From assembly GCA_002841865.1 (NCBI GenBank), contig PHBD01000001.1:87001-151000 (forward strand): 64,000 bases of DNA. Reading direction: 5' to 3'. The notes below the pieces were generated by a model. That model was not told where the DNA came from, did not search any database, and worked only from the letters and a program-made list of their open reading frames with translations. Shown in pieces: positions 16,847-26,037 of this stretch (positions are counted from its first letter, which is position 1; the number at the start of each line of letters is the position of its first letter). The translations under genes and the position numbers were made by a program. Origin of the DNA: Deltaproteobacteria bacterium HGW-Deltaproteobacteria-19 (lineage in GTDB: Bacteria > Desulfobacterota > Syntrophia > Syntrophales > PHBD01).

Positions 16847-17371
16847 TCAGGGCACCTTGAAGTCGAACTTGTGGCACTGGTTGCAGTAATTCTCGTTCTT
16901 GGCGTGCTGTTTGTGGCAGAGGGTGCAGTCCAGCTCCGTCCCGTAATGGGGCGAGGTGTGGGGGTTCTCCGGTTTCACCTTGGCCGTCTTTTCCGCCAGT
17001 TTGGCCGTGGGGCCGTGACAGGAGACGCACTTGTCCATGGCCAGGGGCTCCGGCTGCCCCTTTCCGTGGCATGCTGCGCAGTCTACACCGGAGAATTGAT
17101 GGCGATGGCTGCCGGGCATTTTCCCCACCAGAGACATCTTGCCCTCCGTGTGACAGGCTTGGCAGTCCTTCCACTTCATGTCCTTGACGCCGGGGTGGCT
17201 GTCCGGCAGGACCTTGTCCGCCCCGTGGCAGGCCGCGCAGTCCGCGGCCTTCGCCCCGAGCACCTGCCTGGGCGCCGCCGAGACGGCCCCGACGGCCGCG
17301 ATCAGAAGGAGCAGGCAGCAGCCGGCGAGAACGGCCCACAACATTTTCTTCCGCGTTTCTATTGAAGACAT
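16847..17371 (-). CDS. exported six-haem cytochrome c (c3/flavocytochrome c tetrahaem-like)
   Basis: 174 residues from MSSIETRKK, chosen because GGAGG lies eight bases upstream; an ATG seven codons earlier contains that site. A signal anchor/peptide (MLWAVLAGCCLLLLIAAVGAVSA) precedes six CxxCH haem sites: CAACH, CQACH, CAACH, CVSCH, CTLCH and CNQCH. The last part (LDCTLCHKQHAKNENYCNQCHKFDF) closely resembles the tetrahaem domain of Shewanella-type flavocytochrome c fumarate reductase, but there is no flavin domain. It is probably a periplasmic electron carrier. It is monocistronic, convergent with atoE. Confidence 0.88.
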   Translation of the reverse strand: MSSIETRKKMLWAVLAGCCLLLLIAAVGAVSAAPRQVLGAKAADCAACHGADKVLPDSHPGVKDMKWKDCQACHTEGKMSLVGKMPGSHRHQFSGVDCAACHGKGQPEPLAMDKCVSCHGPTAKLAEKTAKVKPENPHTSPHYGTELDCTLCHKQHAKNENYCNQCHKFDFKVP

Positions 17372-17542
17372 TTCATACCTCCAGCAATTCAATGAATAAG
17401 TTTATCCGGTCCGAGGTCGCCTGACCAAGGCCTTTTCTTTTGCCGTATTATGGACGGCGATGCGCCCGAAAATGTATTGGGGAGTTCTATAACGTTTCGG
17501 GAATCGTGAAGTCAAACAGGTATTTCGGTCATTGCCACCCGC

Positions 17543-20500
17543 TCATGCCATCCGCTCGAACTCACGGAATTTCTCATCCAGGCGTTTGGGGGAAACCGGG
17601 TAGGGGGTCTTGAGCTCCTGGGCGAAGAGGGACACCTTGTATTCCTCGATCATCCAGTACAGGTCGTCCAGGGCATCCTTCTTTTCCGGAGAGGCGTCGA
17701 CGGACAGGGTGTTCCGGAGATCCTTGAAGCGGGCCAGGATCGCTTCGATCTCCCGGGAGCGGGCCAGGGCCTTCTCCAGGTGCTGGAGCCCCCGCTCCGC
17801 CCGGACGGCCAGCGCCTTCAGGTACCGAAGAATATGCCGTATGCGTTCATTGTCATAGCGGATCAGGAAGTCCGGAGGCAGCAGGCGATGGAATTCCTCT
17901 TCCATGGACTGGAGATAACTCTTTGCGGGCGAATTGCTGCGGTGGGCCTGCTCCAGCGTCCGCAGGGCCTTCCGGGTCTCATGGGCTGCCAGGAAGATCG
18001 GCCCGGCCGCCTCCCGAACCTCCTGTCCCCGTGGCAGAATCCGGGACCGGACCGTGTTGCCATGATGCAGGAAATCCTCCTGCGAGCGGACGGGAACGGC
18101 AAACAGGTCATGCCGGACCTTATCCATGAGCAGCTTTTCCACTTCCCGGAAGCCCCCCAGGGCCTCTGCCCGGGTCTTCATGTCTCCGGCCAGAACCAGG
18201 GCTTTTTTCAGGTGCCGCAACTCCTCGGCGAAGTGCAGCGCGTACAGGGCCTCCACTCCCTGGAGATGCAGTTCGCGGGCCTCCGCACGGTTCTGCAGCA
18301 GCCGGAGGGAGATGCCTTCATTCTCCGGAACGAGCGCGGGGAAGAGGAGGCCGACGTTTTCCACCGCCAGCTCCTCCGGGAGTGTCCCGACCTCCCAGGT
18401 CGTCAGGCCCGTGCGCTCCCATTCCCGCCGCATCCGGTCGAACGCGGTCGACTCGGCGTCAGCCGCCGCATGGGCCTGGAGCGCCCGGATGTCCCGCGTC
18501 TCCGCCAGGGTCTTTCCCTTCTCGTCCACCACGAGGTAGCGGAGCTTCAGGTGGTCGCTCACGGCGTCGGCGGACCAGGCGGACACGGGAACGTGCACGC
18601 CGAAGCGCTCGTGGATGATCCGGCTCAGGGCCGTCAGGAGGGGCGTGTCGGACTCCTCGATGTTTTCCATGATGATCAAAACAGCCTGCGGAACGGGCTG
18701 GAGGCGTCGCCTGTACTCCTTTGGCAGCCCCTTCAGGAGGGCCGAGATCCTCTCCCGGAGCAGCCCCGGGACCGCCCATTCCATGCGACCCGGCGATAGG
18801 GCCGGCAGGGCCTGGACGGGGATCTTCAGGGTCACGCCGTCATCACGGCCGGCGGGATCGAACCGGTAGTCCAGGGGAAAGCGGAGGCGGCCGATGCGGG
18901 CATGATCCGGGAAGGCGACCAGCTCGTCCAGATCGGGCCGGCGGAGGAAGACATCCGCCTCGGACATGCGCAGGAAGGCATCGCCGCCCCGTTCCCGGAT
19001 CTTCTTCTTCAAGAGCGGCCAGCTGTATACGCCCGACAGCCGCTCTTCGTAGAACTGTGCCAGGTCGTTTTCGTCAGCCAGGTACTCCCGACGGCGGAGC
19101 TTCTGCTCCACCGCGGAAGCCTCCTCCACAAGTTCCCGGTTATGGGTCAGGAAGGGCAGGGGATGCCGGACGTTGCCTTCCACCAGGGCCTCCCGGATGA
19201 AAATGCGCGTCGCCTCATCCGGATCGACGGGGCCGTAGGAGACTGTCCGGGCGGGGACGATCACGAGCCCGAAGAGCTGGACCTGCTGTGTCGCCACGAC
19301 CTCGCCCCGGTCCTTCACCCAGCGGGGGTCGGCGTAGGAGGAACGGCAGAGGTCGCCTCCCAGTTCTTCCAGCCAGGCGTTCTCGATGGAGGCAACCGTC
19401 CGGGCAAAGAGGCGGGAGGTCTCCACCATTTCCGCCGCCACGATCCAGGCGCCTCCGCGTCCGAAGAGGCCCGAGCCGGGGAAGAGCATCACCTCCCGGC
19501 CTCGGGTGGCCGTGTAGAGGTTCTTTTCTTTCTTGACGGCGATGTTCGAGAGGTAACCGCTCAGGATCGACTTGTGAATGGCGGCGAAGCGCTCCTCCGG
19601 GGAAGGGGAAGGGAACTGGGAGGGAGACGGTTTCCCGGTCCCGATGCGCCTCTTCCATGATCCGTCTCCGGAAAGGATGCCCCGGATCTGGTCGTATACG
19701 TCCCTCCACTCCCGCATCCTCCGGTACGACAAGAAGTGGAGCTTGCAGAACTTCCGCATCCGGTTCTGCGTCTTGAGGCTCTCCAACTGGCGGTGAAAGG
19801 TGTTCCAGATGTTCCAGAGCGTGAGGAAGTCCGAGGAGGGATCCCGGAACGGCGTGTGCATACGGTCCGCCTCGTCTTCCTTTTCGAGCGGCCGCTCCCG
19901 GGGGTCCGGGATGGACAGGGCGGAGGCGATGACGGCGACCTCCTCGACGCAGTCCAGGCTCGCCGCCTCAAGGATCATCCGGGAGATCCGCGGATCCATG
20001 GGCAGGCGGGCCATCCGGCGGCCCAGGTCGGTCAGCGCATACGGCCGGTCGTCCCCCTCCCGCTCGTCTTTCTTCTTGGCCGCGATGGCGCCGAGCTCCT
20101 GGAGCACGTCGATGCCGTCCTTGATGCTCCGGGGCTGGGGAGGATCTACGAAGGGGAAGGAGTGGATCTTCCCCAGGTTGAGGGAGAGCATCCGCAGGAT
20201 GACCTCCGCCAGATTGGCCCGGGAGATCTCCGGAGGGGTGAAGAGCGGCCGCTCCTCGTACGATCCCTCGTCGTACAGCCGTATGCAGACGCCGCCCTCG
20301 ACGCGGCCGCAGCGCCCCTTCCGCTGGTCGGCGCTGCTCCGGGAGACCTTCTTGACCGGCAGGCTGGTGGTCCGCGTCCGCGGATTGTACTGGAGAAGCC
20401 GGGCCAGCCCCGTGTCCACGACGTAGCGGATCCCGGGGATCGTGATGGAGGTCTCGGCGATGTTTGTGGCGACGACGATCTTCCGTTGGGACGTGGACTG

Positions 20501-21382
20501 GAAGATCCTTTTCTGCTCCCCCCAGGAGAGGCGGGCGAAGAGCGGGAGTACGAGGACGTCCCCGCCGGCCCTGGATTCCAGGAGATCGCAGGCCTCGCGG
20601 ATATCCTGCTCCCGGGGCATGAAGACGAGAATGTCTCCCTGGGGATCCTCAAACAGGAGTTCCTCGACGTTCCGGACGGCGGCGTCGATGTAGGTCAGGT
20701 CGCCTTCCTCCTCGAGGGCCTTGTCGACGGGACGCCAGCGGACCTCCACCGGGAAGAGGCGGCCGGAGACCTCGATGATCGGTGCACCGCCGTAGAAACG
20801 CGAGAATTTCTCCGCGTCGATCGTGGCGGAGGTGATGATGACCCGCAGATCCCGGCGGCGGAGCAGGAGATTCTTCAGGATCCCCAGGACAAAATCGATG
20901 TTCAGGCTCCGCTCGTGGGCCTCGTCCACGATGATCGTGTCGTAGCGGGAGAGGCGCGGGTCCGCCTGGGCCTCCATGAGGAGGATTCCGTCGGTCATCA
21001 TCTTGATCCGGGTGGCGGGACCGGAGCGCTCCTCGAACCGGATCTTGTAGGCCACGGTTCCGCCGGGCTCTTCCCCCAGTTCCTCGGCGATCCGCTGAGC
21101 CACCGTCACCGCGGCCACACGCCGGGGCTGGGTACAGCCGACGAGCCCGCGGCGTCCCCTTCCGGCCTCGAGGCACATCTTCGGGATCTGGGTACTCTTC
21201 CCCGATCCTGTCTCTCCGGTGATGATCACCACAGGGTTCTCCCGGATGGCCGTTACGATGTCCCGTCGGCGCTGGACGATGGGCAGGACACGGGGATAGT
21301 GAAGATCCACGTGGGAAGGGAGGACCGCGCCGGGCGGGGCTTTCGGACGGGCGATGGTTTTTTTGGGGGCCTGCGAATCCAT
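17543..21382 (-). CDS. hrpA: ATP-dependent RNA helicase HrpA
   Basis: 1279 residues, the usual HrpA length. The start MDSQAPKK at 21382 has AAGGAAG upstream; the longer open frame to 22606 covers the divergent GH57 gene and is rejected. Helicase motifs are Walker A GETGSGKSTQIPK, DEAH in VDEAHERSLN, ITSATIDAEKFS, the SF2 C-domain with VATNIAETSITIPGIRYVVD, and DQRKGRCGRVEGGVCIRLY. The HrpA-specific C-terminal DUF3418-like region follows. It unwinds RNA in the cytoplasm and is linked to translation and ribosome rescue in other bacteria. It is divergent from the GH57-glycogen synthase gene. Confidence 0.92.
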   Translation of the reverse strand: MDSQAPKKTIARPKAPPGAVLPSHVDLHYPRVLPIVQRRRDIVTAIRENPVVIITGETGSGKSTQIPKMCLEAGRGRRGLVGCTQPRRVAAVTVAQRIAEELGEEPGGTVAYKIRFEERSGPATRIKMMTDGILLMEAQADPRLSRYDTIIVDEAHERSLNIDFVLGILKNLLLRRRDLRVIITSATIDAEKFSRFYGGAPIIEVSGRLFPVEVRWRPVDKALEEEGDLTYIDAAVRNVEELLFEDPQGDILVFMPREQDIREACDLLESRAGGDVLVLPLFARLSWGEQKRIFQSTSQRKIVVATNIAETSITIPGIRYVVDTGLARLLQYNPRTRTTSLPVKKVSRSSADQRKGRCGRVEGGVCIRLYDEGSYEERPLFTPPEISRANLAEVILRMLSLNLGKIHSFPFVDPPQPRSIKDGIDVLQELGAIAAKKKDEREGDDRPYALTDLGRRMARLPMDPRISRMILEAASLDCVEEVAVIASALSIPDPRERPLEKEDEADRMHTPFRDPSSDFLTLWNIWNTFHRQLESLKTQNRMRKFCKLHFLSYRRMREWRDVYDQIRGILSGDGSWKRRIGTGKPSPSQFPSPSPEERFAAIHKSILSGYLSNIAVKKEKNLYTATRGREVMLFPGSGLFGRGGAWIVAAEMVETSRLFARTVASIENAWLEELGGDLCRSSYADPRWVKDRGEVVATQQVQLFGLVIVPARTVSYGPVDPDEATRIFIREALVEGNVRHPLPFLTHNRELVEEASAVEQKLRRREYLADENDLAQFYEERLSGVYSWPLLKKKIRERGGDAFLRMSEADVFLRRPDLDELVAFPDHARIGRLRFPLDYRFDPAGRDDGVTLKIPVQALPALSPGRMEWAVPGLLRERISALLKGLPKEYRRRLQPVPQAVLIIMENIEESDTPLLTALSRIIHERFGVHVPVSAWSADAVSDHLKLRYLVVDEKGKTLAETRDIRALQAHAAADAESTAFDRMRREWERTGLTTWEVGTLPEELAVENVGLLFPALVPENEGISLRLLQNRAEARELHLQGVEALYALHFAEELRHLKKALVLAGDMKTRAEALGGFREVEKLLMDKVRHDLFAVPVRSQEDFLHHGNTVRSRILPRGQEVREAAGPIFLAAHETRKALRTLEQAHRSNSPAKSYLQSMEEEFHRLLPPDFLIRYDNERIRHILRYLKALAVRAERGLQHLEKALARSREIEAILARFKDLRNTLSVDASPEKKDALDDLYWMIEEYKVSLFAQELKTPYPVSPKRLDEKFREFERMA

Positions 21383-21431
21383 CCGCACGCTTCCTTCCGT
21401 TCGGTCCGATCCCTTCAAAGGGCGGATGTCT

Positions 21432-21460
21432 TTGGAAAACGGGTTCCTGTGTGGTATAAG
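21432..21460 (+). promoter_or_regulatory. sigma-70-type promoter for the GH57-GT5 gene
   Basis: TTGGAA at 21432 and TATAAG at 21455 with a 17-base spacer, in the hrpA/GH57 divergent gap and about 60 bases before the ATG. Confidence 0.6.
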
Positions 21461-21520
21461 GCAGCTATCAGAATCGACCCCGCCTGACAAGGGGATTCGG
21501 GCATTGCACGGGGGACGGAC

Positions 21521-24223
21521 ATGCCGCTTGCTGTTTTCTACTTCCAGCTTCACCAGCCGCTCAGGCTCCACCCGGAGCGGGACAAGTTCCTCTGGGACGA
21601 GCAGAACCAGGCGATTTTCGAGAAGGTGGCGGAGAAGTGCTATCTTCCCGCAGTGGAGATGTTCACGGACCTGATCGCACACTATCCCCGCTTCAAGATC
21701 GCCCTCGGCATGTCCGGCACGTTTATGGAGCAGGCACAGGAGTACCGACCCGAGGTGATCCAGGCCCTCCAGGCTCTTCGTGACGCCGGGCAGGAGGGGG
21801 AGCGGGTGGAGTTTCTCAGCGAGACGTACTACCACTCCCTGACCAGCCTCTTCGACGATCCGCGGAAACAGGAATTCCGGGACCAGGTCTCCCTGCACCG
21901 GGACATGATCCGGAAGCTCTTCGGCGTGTTTCCCACGTCCTTCCGGAACACGGAGCTGATGTATAACAACCGCATCGCCGAGGTCGTGGCGGACATGGGA
22001 TACGCCTCCATTCTCTGTGAGAAGCGGGATGACATGTTCTCCGGGAGCGAGGTCCCGATCTCCCCCAACGCCGTCTTCCGGGCTGCCGGCTCGCCCCTCA
22101 TCGTTCTTCCCCGCAACCGGGAGCTGAGCGATGACGTTGCCTTCCGCTTTCCCCACCAGCCCATCCTGCCGGAGGTCTACGCGTCCTATATCGCGAAGAT
22201 CGACGGGGAGGCGGTCCTCCTGGGATACGATTTCGAGCACATCGGGGAGCACATCTGGGCCGACAAGGGGATCTTCGATTTCTGGCGCGGACTTCCGGAG
22301 GCCCTGGAGGCTTACGATAACATCATTCCATCCACCCCGACGGAAGTCGCCTCCCTCTTCCGTGAGGCCGACTGCCCCACCGTCGACATTCACGACCTCT
22401 CCACATCCTCCTGGGCCGATGCGGGCAGGGACACCTTCGGATGGCTCGGCAACCCGACCCAGTACGACCTGTTCCAGGACATCCAGATGATGGAGCATCG
22501 GGCCCGGCGGGCCGGGGGGGAGCTGCTCACGAAATGGCGTCAGCTCACCACGTCGGACCACGTCTACTTCATCCACGAGCGGATCGGGGAGGACCATGCC
22601 GTTCACGCCTACTTCAACCCCTACGGGGGCTCCATCGCCCGGCCCACACAGATCCTGACCCGGAAAATCGACGATCTCCAGGTTGCCATGGTGCGCTTCG
22701 AGGTTCTCAGGAAGCGGGAAACCACGGCCATTCTGATGATCACGCCGGAAACTGGGCGGCTGCCCGAGGAAATGGGGGCGCTGGCAAAGTACGTCTCAGG
22801 GAAAAGCGGTGGTCTCGGGGAGGTAGTGTCCGCACTGTGCGAAGGGTTGACGGAGCGCGGAATCGACGTGCACCTGGCCACCCTGAATCTGAAGAAGCGT
22901 TTCCAGCGGGAATCACGACTGGACGATCGGGAGTGGCGGGAAATCCGGTACAAGATCGATGCCGGTCGGATTCACCTGATCAGTTCCTCCATCTTCGAGA
23001 ACAATGCCGGCGCCTATGCCGGAGACATCCTGCGCACGGCTGCGGAGTTCCAGCGGGAGATCGTCAACAGCCTCATCAAGGAAATCCGTGCCAGGCACAA
23101 GGGAAGGCTGATCATCCACAGCCACGACTGGATGGCCGGGGGAGCGATCACGGCTTACGCAGCGGCCACGGGCCTCCCGATCCTTCACACGGTCCACAAC
23201 ATTTTTACCGCCGATCTTCCCCTTGAATACCTGAGTGGAGTGAACCTGTCGAATCTGGAGCCCCTGCTCTACATCAGCGAGGCCTTCGGTCGTCGCTGCA
23301 TCGACTGCCAGGCCACGGCGATAAAGAATGCAACAATCGTCAATTTCGTCGGGGAGAGGTTTCTTCGGGAGGTCGTGGGGGACTATTTCCTGGACCGGCC
23401 CATCGTTCCCCCGAGCGTCCGCCGGGAAGTGAAGGAAAAATATTACTTCGATGCCACACGGGCGATCATCAACGCCCCGGCCTCGAACATGTATCCGGAA
23501 AACTGTGATCTCCTCCCCCGGAAATACGGTCCCGAGGACGATATCCTGGAAGCGAAGCGGGCCAACCGGGTGGAGTTCCAGCGCCGGACGGGCCTGAACG
23601 TAGACCCCGACGCCATCCTGTTCTACTGGCCGTCGCGGCTGGACACCGTTCAGAAGGGGGTGGAACTCCTGGAGGCCGTGGCCGGGCATTTCACGGGGGT
23701 CCACAAGGATGCCCAGATCGCCGTCGTCGCCGATCCCGTGGGCACCGACCGTACCCATGCGGACATCCTGGGGCGGATCGCCTGGAGCTCGGGAGGGCGC
23801 ATCACCTTCCAGCCCTTCAGCGAGGAACTGTCCATGCTCGGATTCGCCGCCGCCTGCGATGTCTTCGGCGCTTCCCTCTACGAGCCCTGCGGCCAGATCG
23901 ACCAGGTGGGCAACCTCTTCGGCTGCACCGCCACGAATCGGGATACGGGAGGATACCACGACAAGATCCGGGAGCTGAGGCTCAAGGTCGACGGCTCACC
24001 CCTTGACGTGGGCAACGGATTTCTCTTCCGGGACTACGACGCAGGAGGGCTCTGGTATGCCCTGGAAAAGAGCCTGGCCTTTCACCGGAAGCCCCCGGAA
24101 GTCCGGGAGGCGCAACTCCGGCGGATCATGCGGGAAGCCCGGGAGCGATACGACCTGGGCGGCATGATCGCCGAATACATGCGGATATACGAACGGCTGA
24201 ACGGAGGCCGGCCCATCTATTAA
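21521..24223 (+). CDS. GH57 glycosidase-glycogen synthase (GT5) fusion
   Basis: 900 residues. Residues 1-390 are a GH57 domain: FYFQLHQPLRL matches the HxHQP opening, SFRNTELMYNNRIA holds the likely nucleophile Glu, and LGYDFEHIGEHIW the later conserved block. Residues about 410-890 are a GT5 glycogen/starch synthase domain. It has the ADP-glucose loop GKSGGLGEV, IHSHDWMAGG, HTVHNIF, and the acceptor block ASLYEPCGQIDQVGNLFG with RDTGG. GH57 enzymes are amylases, branching enzymes or 4-alpha-glucanotransferases; fused to a synthase this suggests a coupled glycogen-building or remodelling enzyme in the cytoplasm. GGGGGA precedes the ATG. It ends 10 bases before the TiaS-like gene. Confidence 0.88.
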   Translation: MPLAVFYFQLHQPLRLHPERDKFLWDEQNQAIFEKVAEKCYLPAVEMFTDLIAHYPRFKIALGMSGTFMEQAQEYRPEVIQALQALRDAGQEGERVEFLSETYYHSLTSLFDDPRKQEFRDQVSLHRDMIRKLFGVFPTSFRNTELMYNNRIAEVVADMGYASILCEKRDDMFSGSEVPISPNAVFRAAGSPLIVLPRNRELSDDVAFRFPHQPILPEVYASYIAKIDGEAVLLGYDFEHIGEHIWADKGIFDFWRGLPEALEAYDNIIPSTPTEVASLFREADCPTVDIHDLSTSSWADAGRDTFGWLGNPTQYDLFQDIQMMEHRARRAGGELLTKWRQLTTSDHVYFIHERIGEDHAVHAYFNPYGGSIARPTQILTRKIDDLQVAMVRFEVLRKRETTAILMITPETGRLPEEMGALAKYVSGKSGGLGEVVSALCEGLTERGIDVHLATLNLKKRFQRESRLDDREWREIRYKIDAGRIHLISSSIFENNAGAYAGDILRTAAEFQREIVNSLIKEIRARHKGRLIIHSHDWMAGGAITAYAAATGLPILHTVHNIFTADLPLEYLSGVNLSNLEPLLYISEAFGRRCIDCQATAIKNATIVNFVGERFLREVVGDYFLDRPIVPPSVRREVKEKYYFDATRAIINAPASNMYPENCDLLPRKYGPEDDILEAKRANRVEFQRRTGLNVDPDAILFYWPSRLDTVQKGVELLEAVAGHFTGVHKDAQIAVVADPVGTDRTHADILGRIAWSSGGRITFQPFSEELSMLGFAAACDVFGASLYEPCGQIDQVGNLFGCTATNRDTGGYHDKIRELRLKVDGSPLDVGNGFLFRDYDAGGLWYALEKSLAFHRKPPEVREAQLRRIMREARERYDLGGMIAEYMRIYERLNGGRPIY

Positions 24224-24233
24224 GGAAAGGCAC

Positions 24234-24953
24234 ATGCGCATTTACATCGGATTTGACGATACGGACAATCTGGAGGCGGATTTCGGAACGGGAAAGGTGG
24301 CCCGCCGATTCGCATCACGCGTACCGGCGGAGGCCGGGATCTGGGGCGTCGTCCGCCAGCAGCTTCTGGTGGACCCCCGCATTCCCTATACGTCGCACAA
24401 CAGCTCCGCCTGCATGGTCCTGGATCTCCCCGACCCGTCCGCGCTGGATGATCTGGTGCGGCAGGCGGCGGAGCACATCGAAGCGGTTTCCTCGCCGGGA
24501 AGCGACCCGGGGCTCTGCATCGTCCGGGAAGGGGATCCGGTCCTGGCGGCGCTGATGGAACTCGGCCGTAGCTGCACCATGCGGCTGGTGAAACAGGGCG
24601 AGGCCGTCGAAGCCGCAGGAAAGGCCCATCTATCCGGGCACGGCGGGACAAACGATGGAATTATCGGCGCCGCGGCCGCCGTCGGCCTCACCGCCTCAGG
24701 CTGGAGCGGCCGCTTCATCGAATATGCATTGCTGCGATCCATGCCGGACCCGGTCACTGTTTCGGCGTTGGAAGGGAAGGGAATGCGAGTGGTTTCGCTC
24801 GATCGGGACGCCCTGTTTCCCCGTCCCGAAGATGTCGTGCACACGAAGGGCTGGCTCAGGCCAAGGCTGTGGGGATCCGTCGCCGTCCTGCCGGTCTTGC
24901 CGGCGGGGCCCGGCGAGTGGGTGACGATGGGAGAGAAGAGAAACAAATCGTAA
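24234..24953 (+). CDS. TiaS-like (tRNA-Ile2 agmatinylcytidine synthetase N-domain-like) protein
   Basis: 239 residues. The opening IYIGFDDTDNLEADFGTGKVARRF matches the IGIDDTDS block that begins archaeal TiaS, followed by SGHGGTNDGIIGAAAAVGL, another TiaS-like block. It is much shorter than TiaS (about 420 residues) and lacks the C-terminal OB-fold and zinc-ribbon part, so it need not modify tRNA; bacteria use TilS for that job. Its role is unknown. It lies between the glycogen synthase fusion (10 bases) and the small gene before the storage-protein-like gene (18 bases), so it may be in that operon. Confidence 0.7.
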   Translation: MRIYIGFDDTDNLEADFGTGKVARRFASRVPAEAGIWGVVRQQLLVDPRIPYTSHNSSACMVLDLPDPSALDDLVRQAAEHIEAVSSPGSDPGLCIVREGDPVLAALMELGRSCTMRLVKQGEAVEAAGKAHLSGHGGTNDGIIGAAAAVGLTASGWSGRFIEYALLRSMPDPVTVSALEGKGMRVVSLDRDALFPRPEDVVHTKGWLRPRLWGSVAVLPVLPAGPGEWVTMGEKRNKS

Positions 24954-24971
24954 GAAAGAGGAGGTGCAACC

Positions 24972-25190
24972 ATGGCAGGGAAGATTTTTTACCGGGAGCG
25001 GAGGAAGGTCGGCGAAAAGGAGAAGAAGCCCCGTTTCAAGCTCGTCGCCATCGCCGGCGTTGACATGCGGTTTTACAGCGAGCATCTCCGGAAGAAGGAA
25101 CTGGAGGACATCGCGAAAGCCGTGGGGGCGGAGCTTGTCCTCCTGGAGTCGGGCAAGGACAAGGACGACGAGATCGAGCTGAAGGACTGA
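24972..25190 (+). CDS. small charged protein before the Mo-storage-like gene
   Basis: 72 residues, very rich in Lys and Glu, with AGGAGGTG at good distance before the ATG. It has a basic N-terminus (FYRERRKVGEKEKK), a possible beta strand RFKLVAIAGVDM, and an acidic tail (GKDKDDEIELKD). I do not recognise it. It ends 16 bases before the storage-protein-like gene, so it is likely coexpressed and may bind or regulate it. Confidence 0.65.
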   Translation: MAGKIFYRERRKVGEKEKKPRFKLVAIAGVDMRFYSEHLRKKELEDIAKAVGAELVLLESGKDKDDEIELKD

Positions 25191-25206
25191 AGGAGAGACG
25201 AAATCC

Positions 25207-26037
25207 ATGGCCCTTTTCAGAGAACGGGACGGACGACGTCTCCATGTGAAGAGTCGATTGATGGGGGAGAGCCTCGTGGGGAAGGCCTTTCTGGAAGGCC
25301 TGAAGGTCGCACCGCAGCAGAGGCTCTTCCCCGACGTGAATGTGATCAAGATCGGCGGGCAGTCCATCTGCGACCGCGGGATCAAAGCCCTGCCGGAACT
25401 GATCCGGGAGATTGTCGCCTGCAAGAAGAAGCACAAGATGCTCGTCACCACCGGCGGCGGCACCCGAAGCCGGCATATCTATTCCATTGGCCTGGAGCTG
25501 GGCATGCCCACGGGGATCATCGCGAAGTTCGGAAGCTCCATCTCCGAGCAGAACGCGCTTCTGGTCTCCACCCTCCTTTCTTCCTGGGGCGGCATCAAAA
25601 TCGGCCATGACGAGGTCATCAAGCTGTCGACCTACTTTGCCCAGGATTGCATCCCCGTCATGCACGGGATGCCGCCCTACGACTATTTCGCCCTGCCGTC
25701 ATCGAAGAGCAGGATCCCCATCCACCGGACGGATGTGGGCACACTGATCCTGGCGGACCTGATCGGCGCCCGGAGCTGCATCTTCGTCAAGGACGAACGG
25801 GGGCTCTACACGGACGACCCGAAGAAGAACGACAAGGCCGAGTTCATCCCCAAAATCAGCGTCGGGGAACTCTTGGAGCGAAACCTGGAGGACCTGATCA
25901 TCGAGCGGCCCTGCCTCGAGATCCTCCGGAACAGTGAGGTTTTGGAAAAAATCCAGGTGATCAACGGCCTGGAGAAGGGGACCCTCACGAAGGCCCTTGC
26001 CGGAAAACCGGTCGGTACGGTGATTTCCAAGACATGA
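25207..26037 (+). CDS. molybdenum storage protein (MosA/MosB)-like amino acid kinase fold
   Basis: 276 residues, the length of Azotobacter MoSto subunits. The amino-acid-kinase fold is clear: IKIGGQSICDRG, the TTGGGTRSRHIYSIGLELGMPTG loop, FGSSISEQNALL, HRTDVGTLILAD and FVKDERGLYTDDP. The C-terminus EKIQVINGLEKGTLTKALAGKPVGTVIS matches MosB almost position by position as I recall it. MoSto hexamers bind ATP and store polyoxomolybdate or tungstate clusters in the cytoplasm. Only one subunit gene is present, so a homo-oligomer is implied; a UMP-kinase-like enzyme is the main alternative. AAGGAGAGAC precedes the ATG. The next gene, a histidine kinase, starts inside its stop codon (ATGA). Confidence 0.82.
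   Translation: MALFRERDGRRLHVKSRLMGESLVGKAFLEGLKVAPQQRLFPDVNVIKIGGQSICDRGIKALPELIREIVACKKKHKMLVTTGGGTRSRHIYSIGLELGMPTGIIAKFGSSISEQNALLVSTLLSSWGGIKIGHDEVIKLSTYFAQDCIPVMHGMPPYDYFALPSSKSRIPIHRTDVGTLILADLIGARSCIFVKDERGLYTDDPKKNDKAEFIPKISVGELLERNLEDLIIERPCLEILRNSEVLEKIQVINGLEKGTLTKALAGKPVGTVISKT

Noticed and set aside
16871..16884. TGGCACTGGTTGCA as a sigma-54 promoter
   Set aside because: Spacing between TGGCAC and TTGC is three bases, not five, and it encodes a CxxCH haem site on the other strand.
19736..21487. 583-codon open frame on the + strand
   Set aside because: Antisense to the helicase motifs of hrpA.
21383..22606. N-terminal extension of the hrpA frame by about 400 codons
   Set aside because: It runs antisense through the GH57 gene, has no domain and no ribosome site; HrpA homology begins after 21382.
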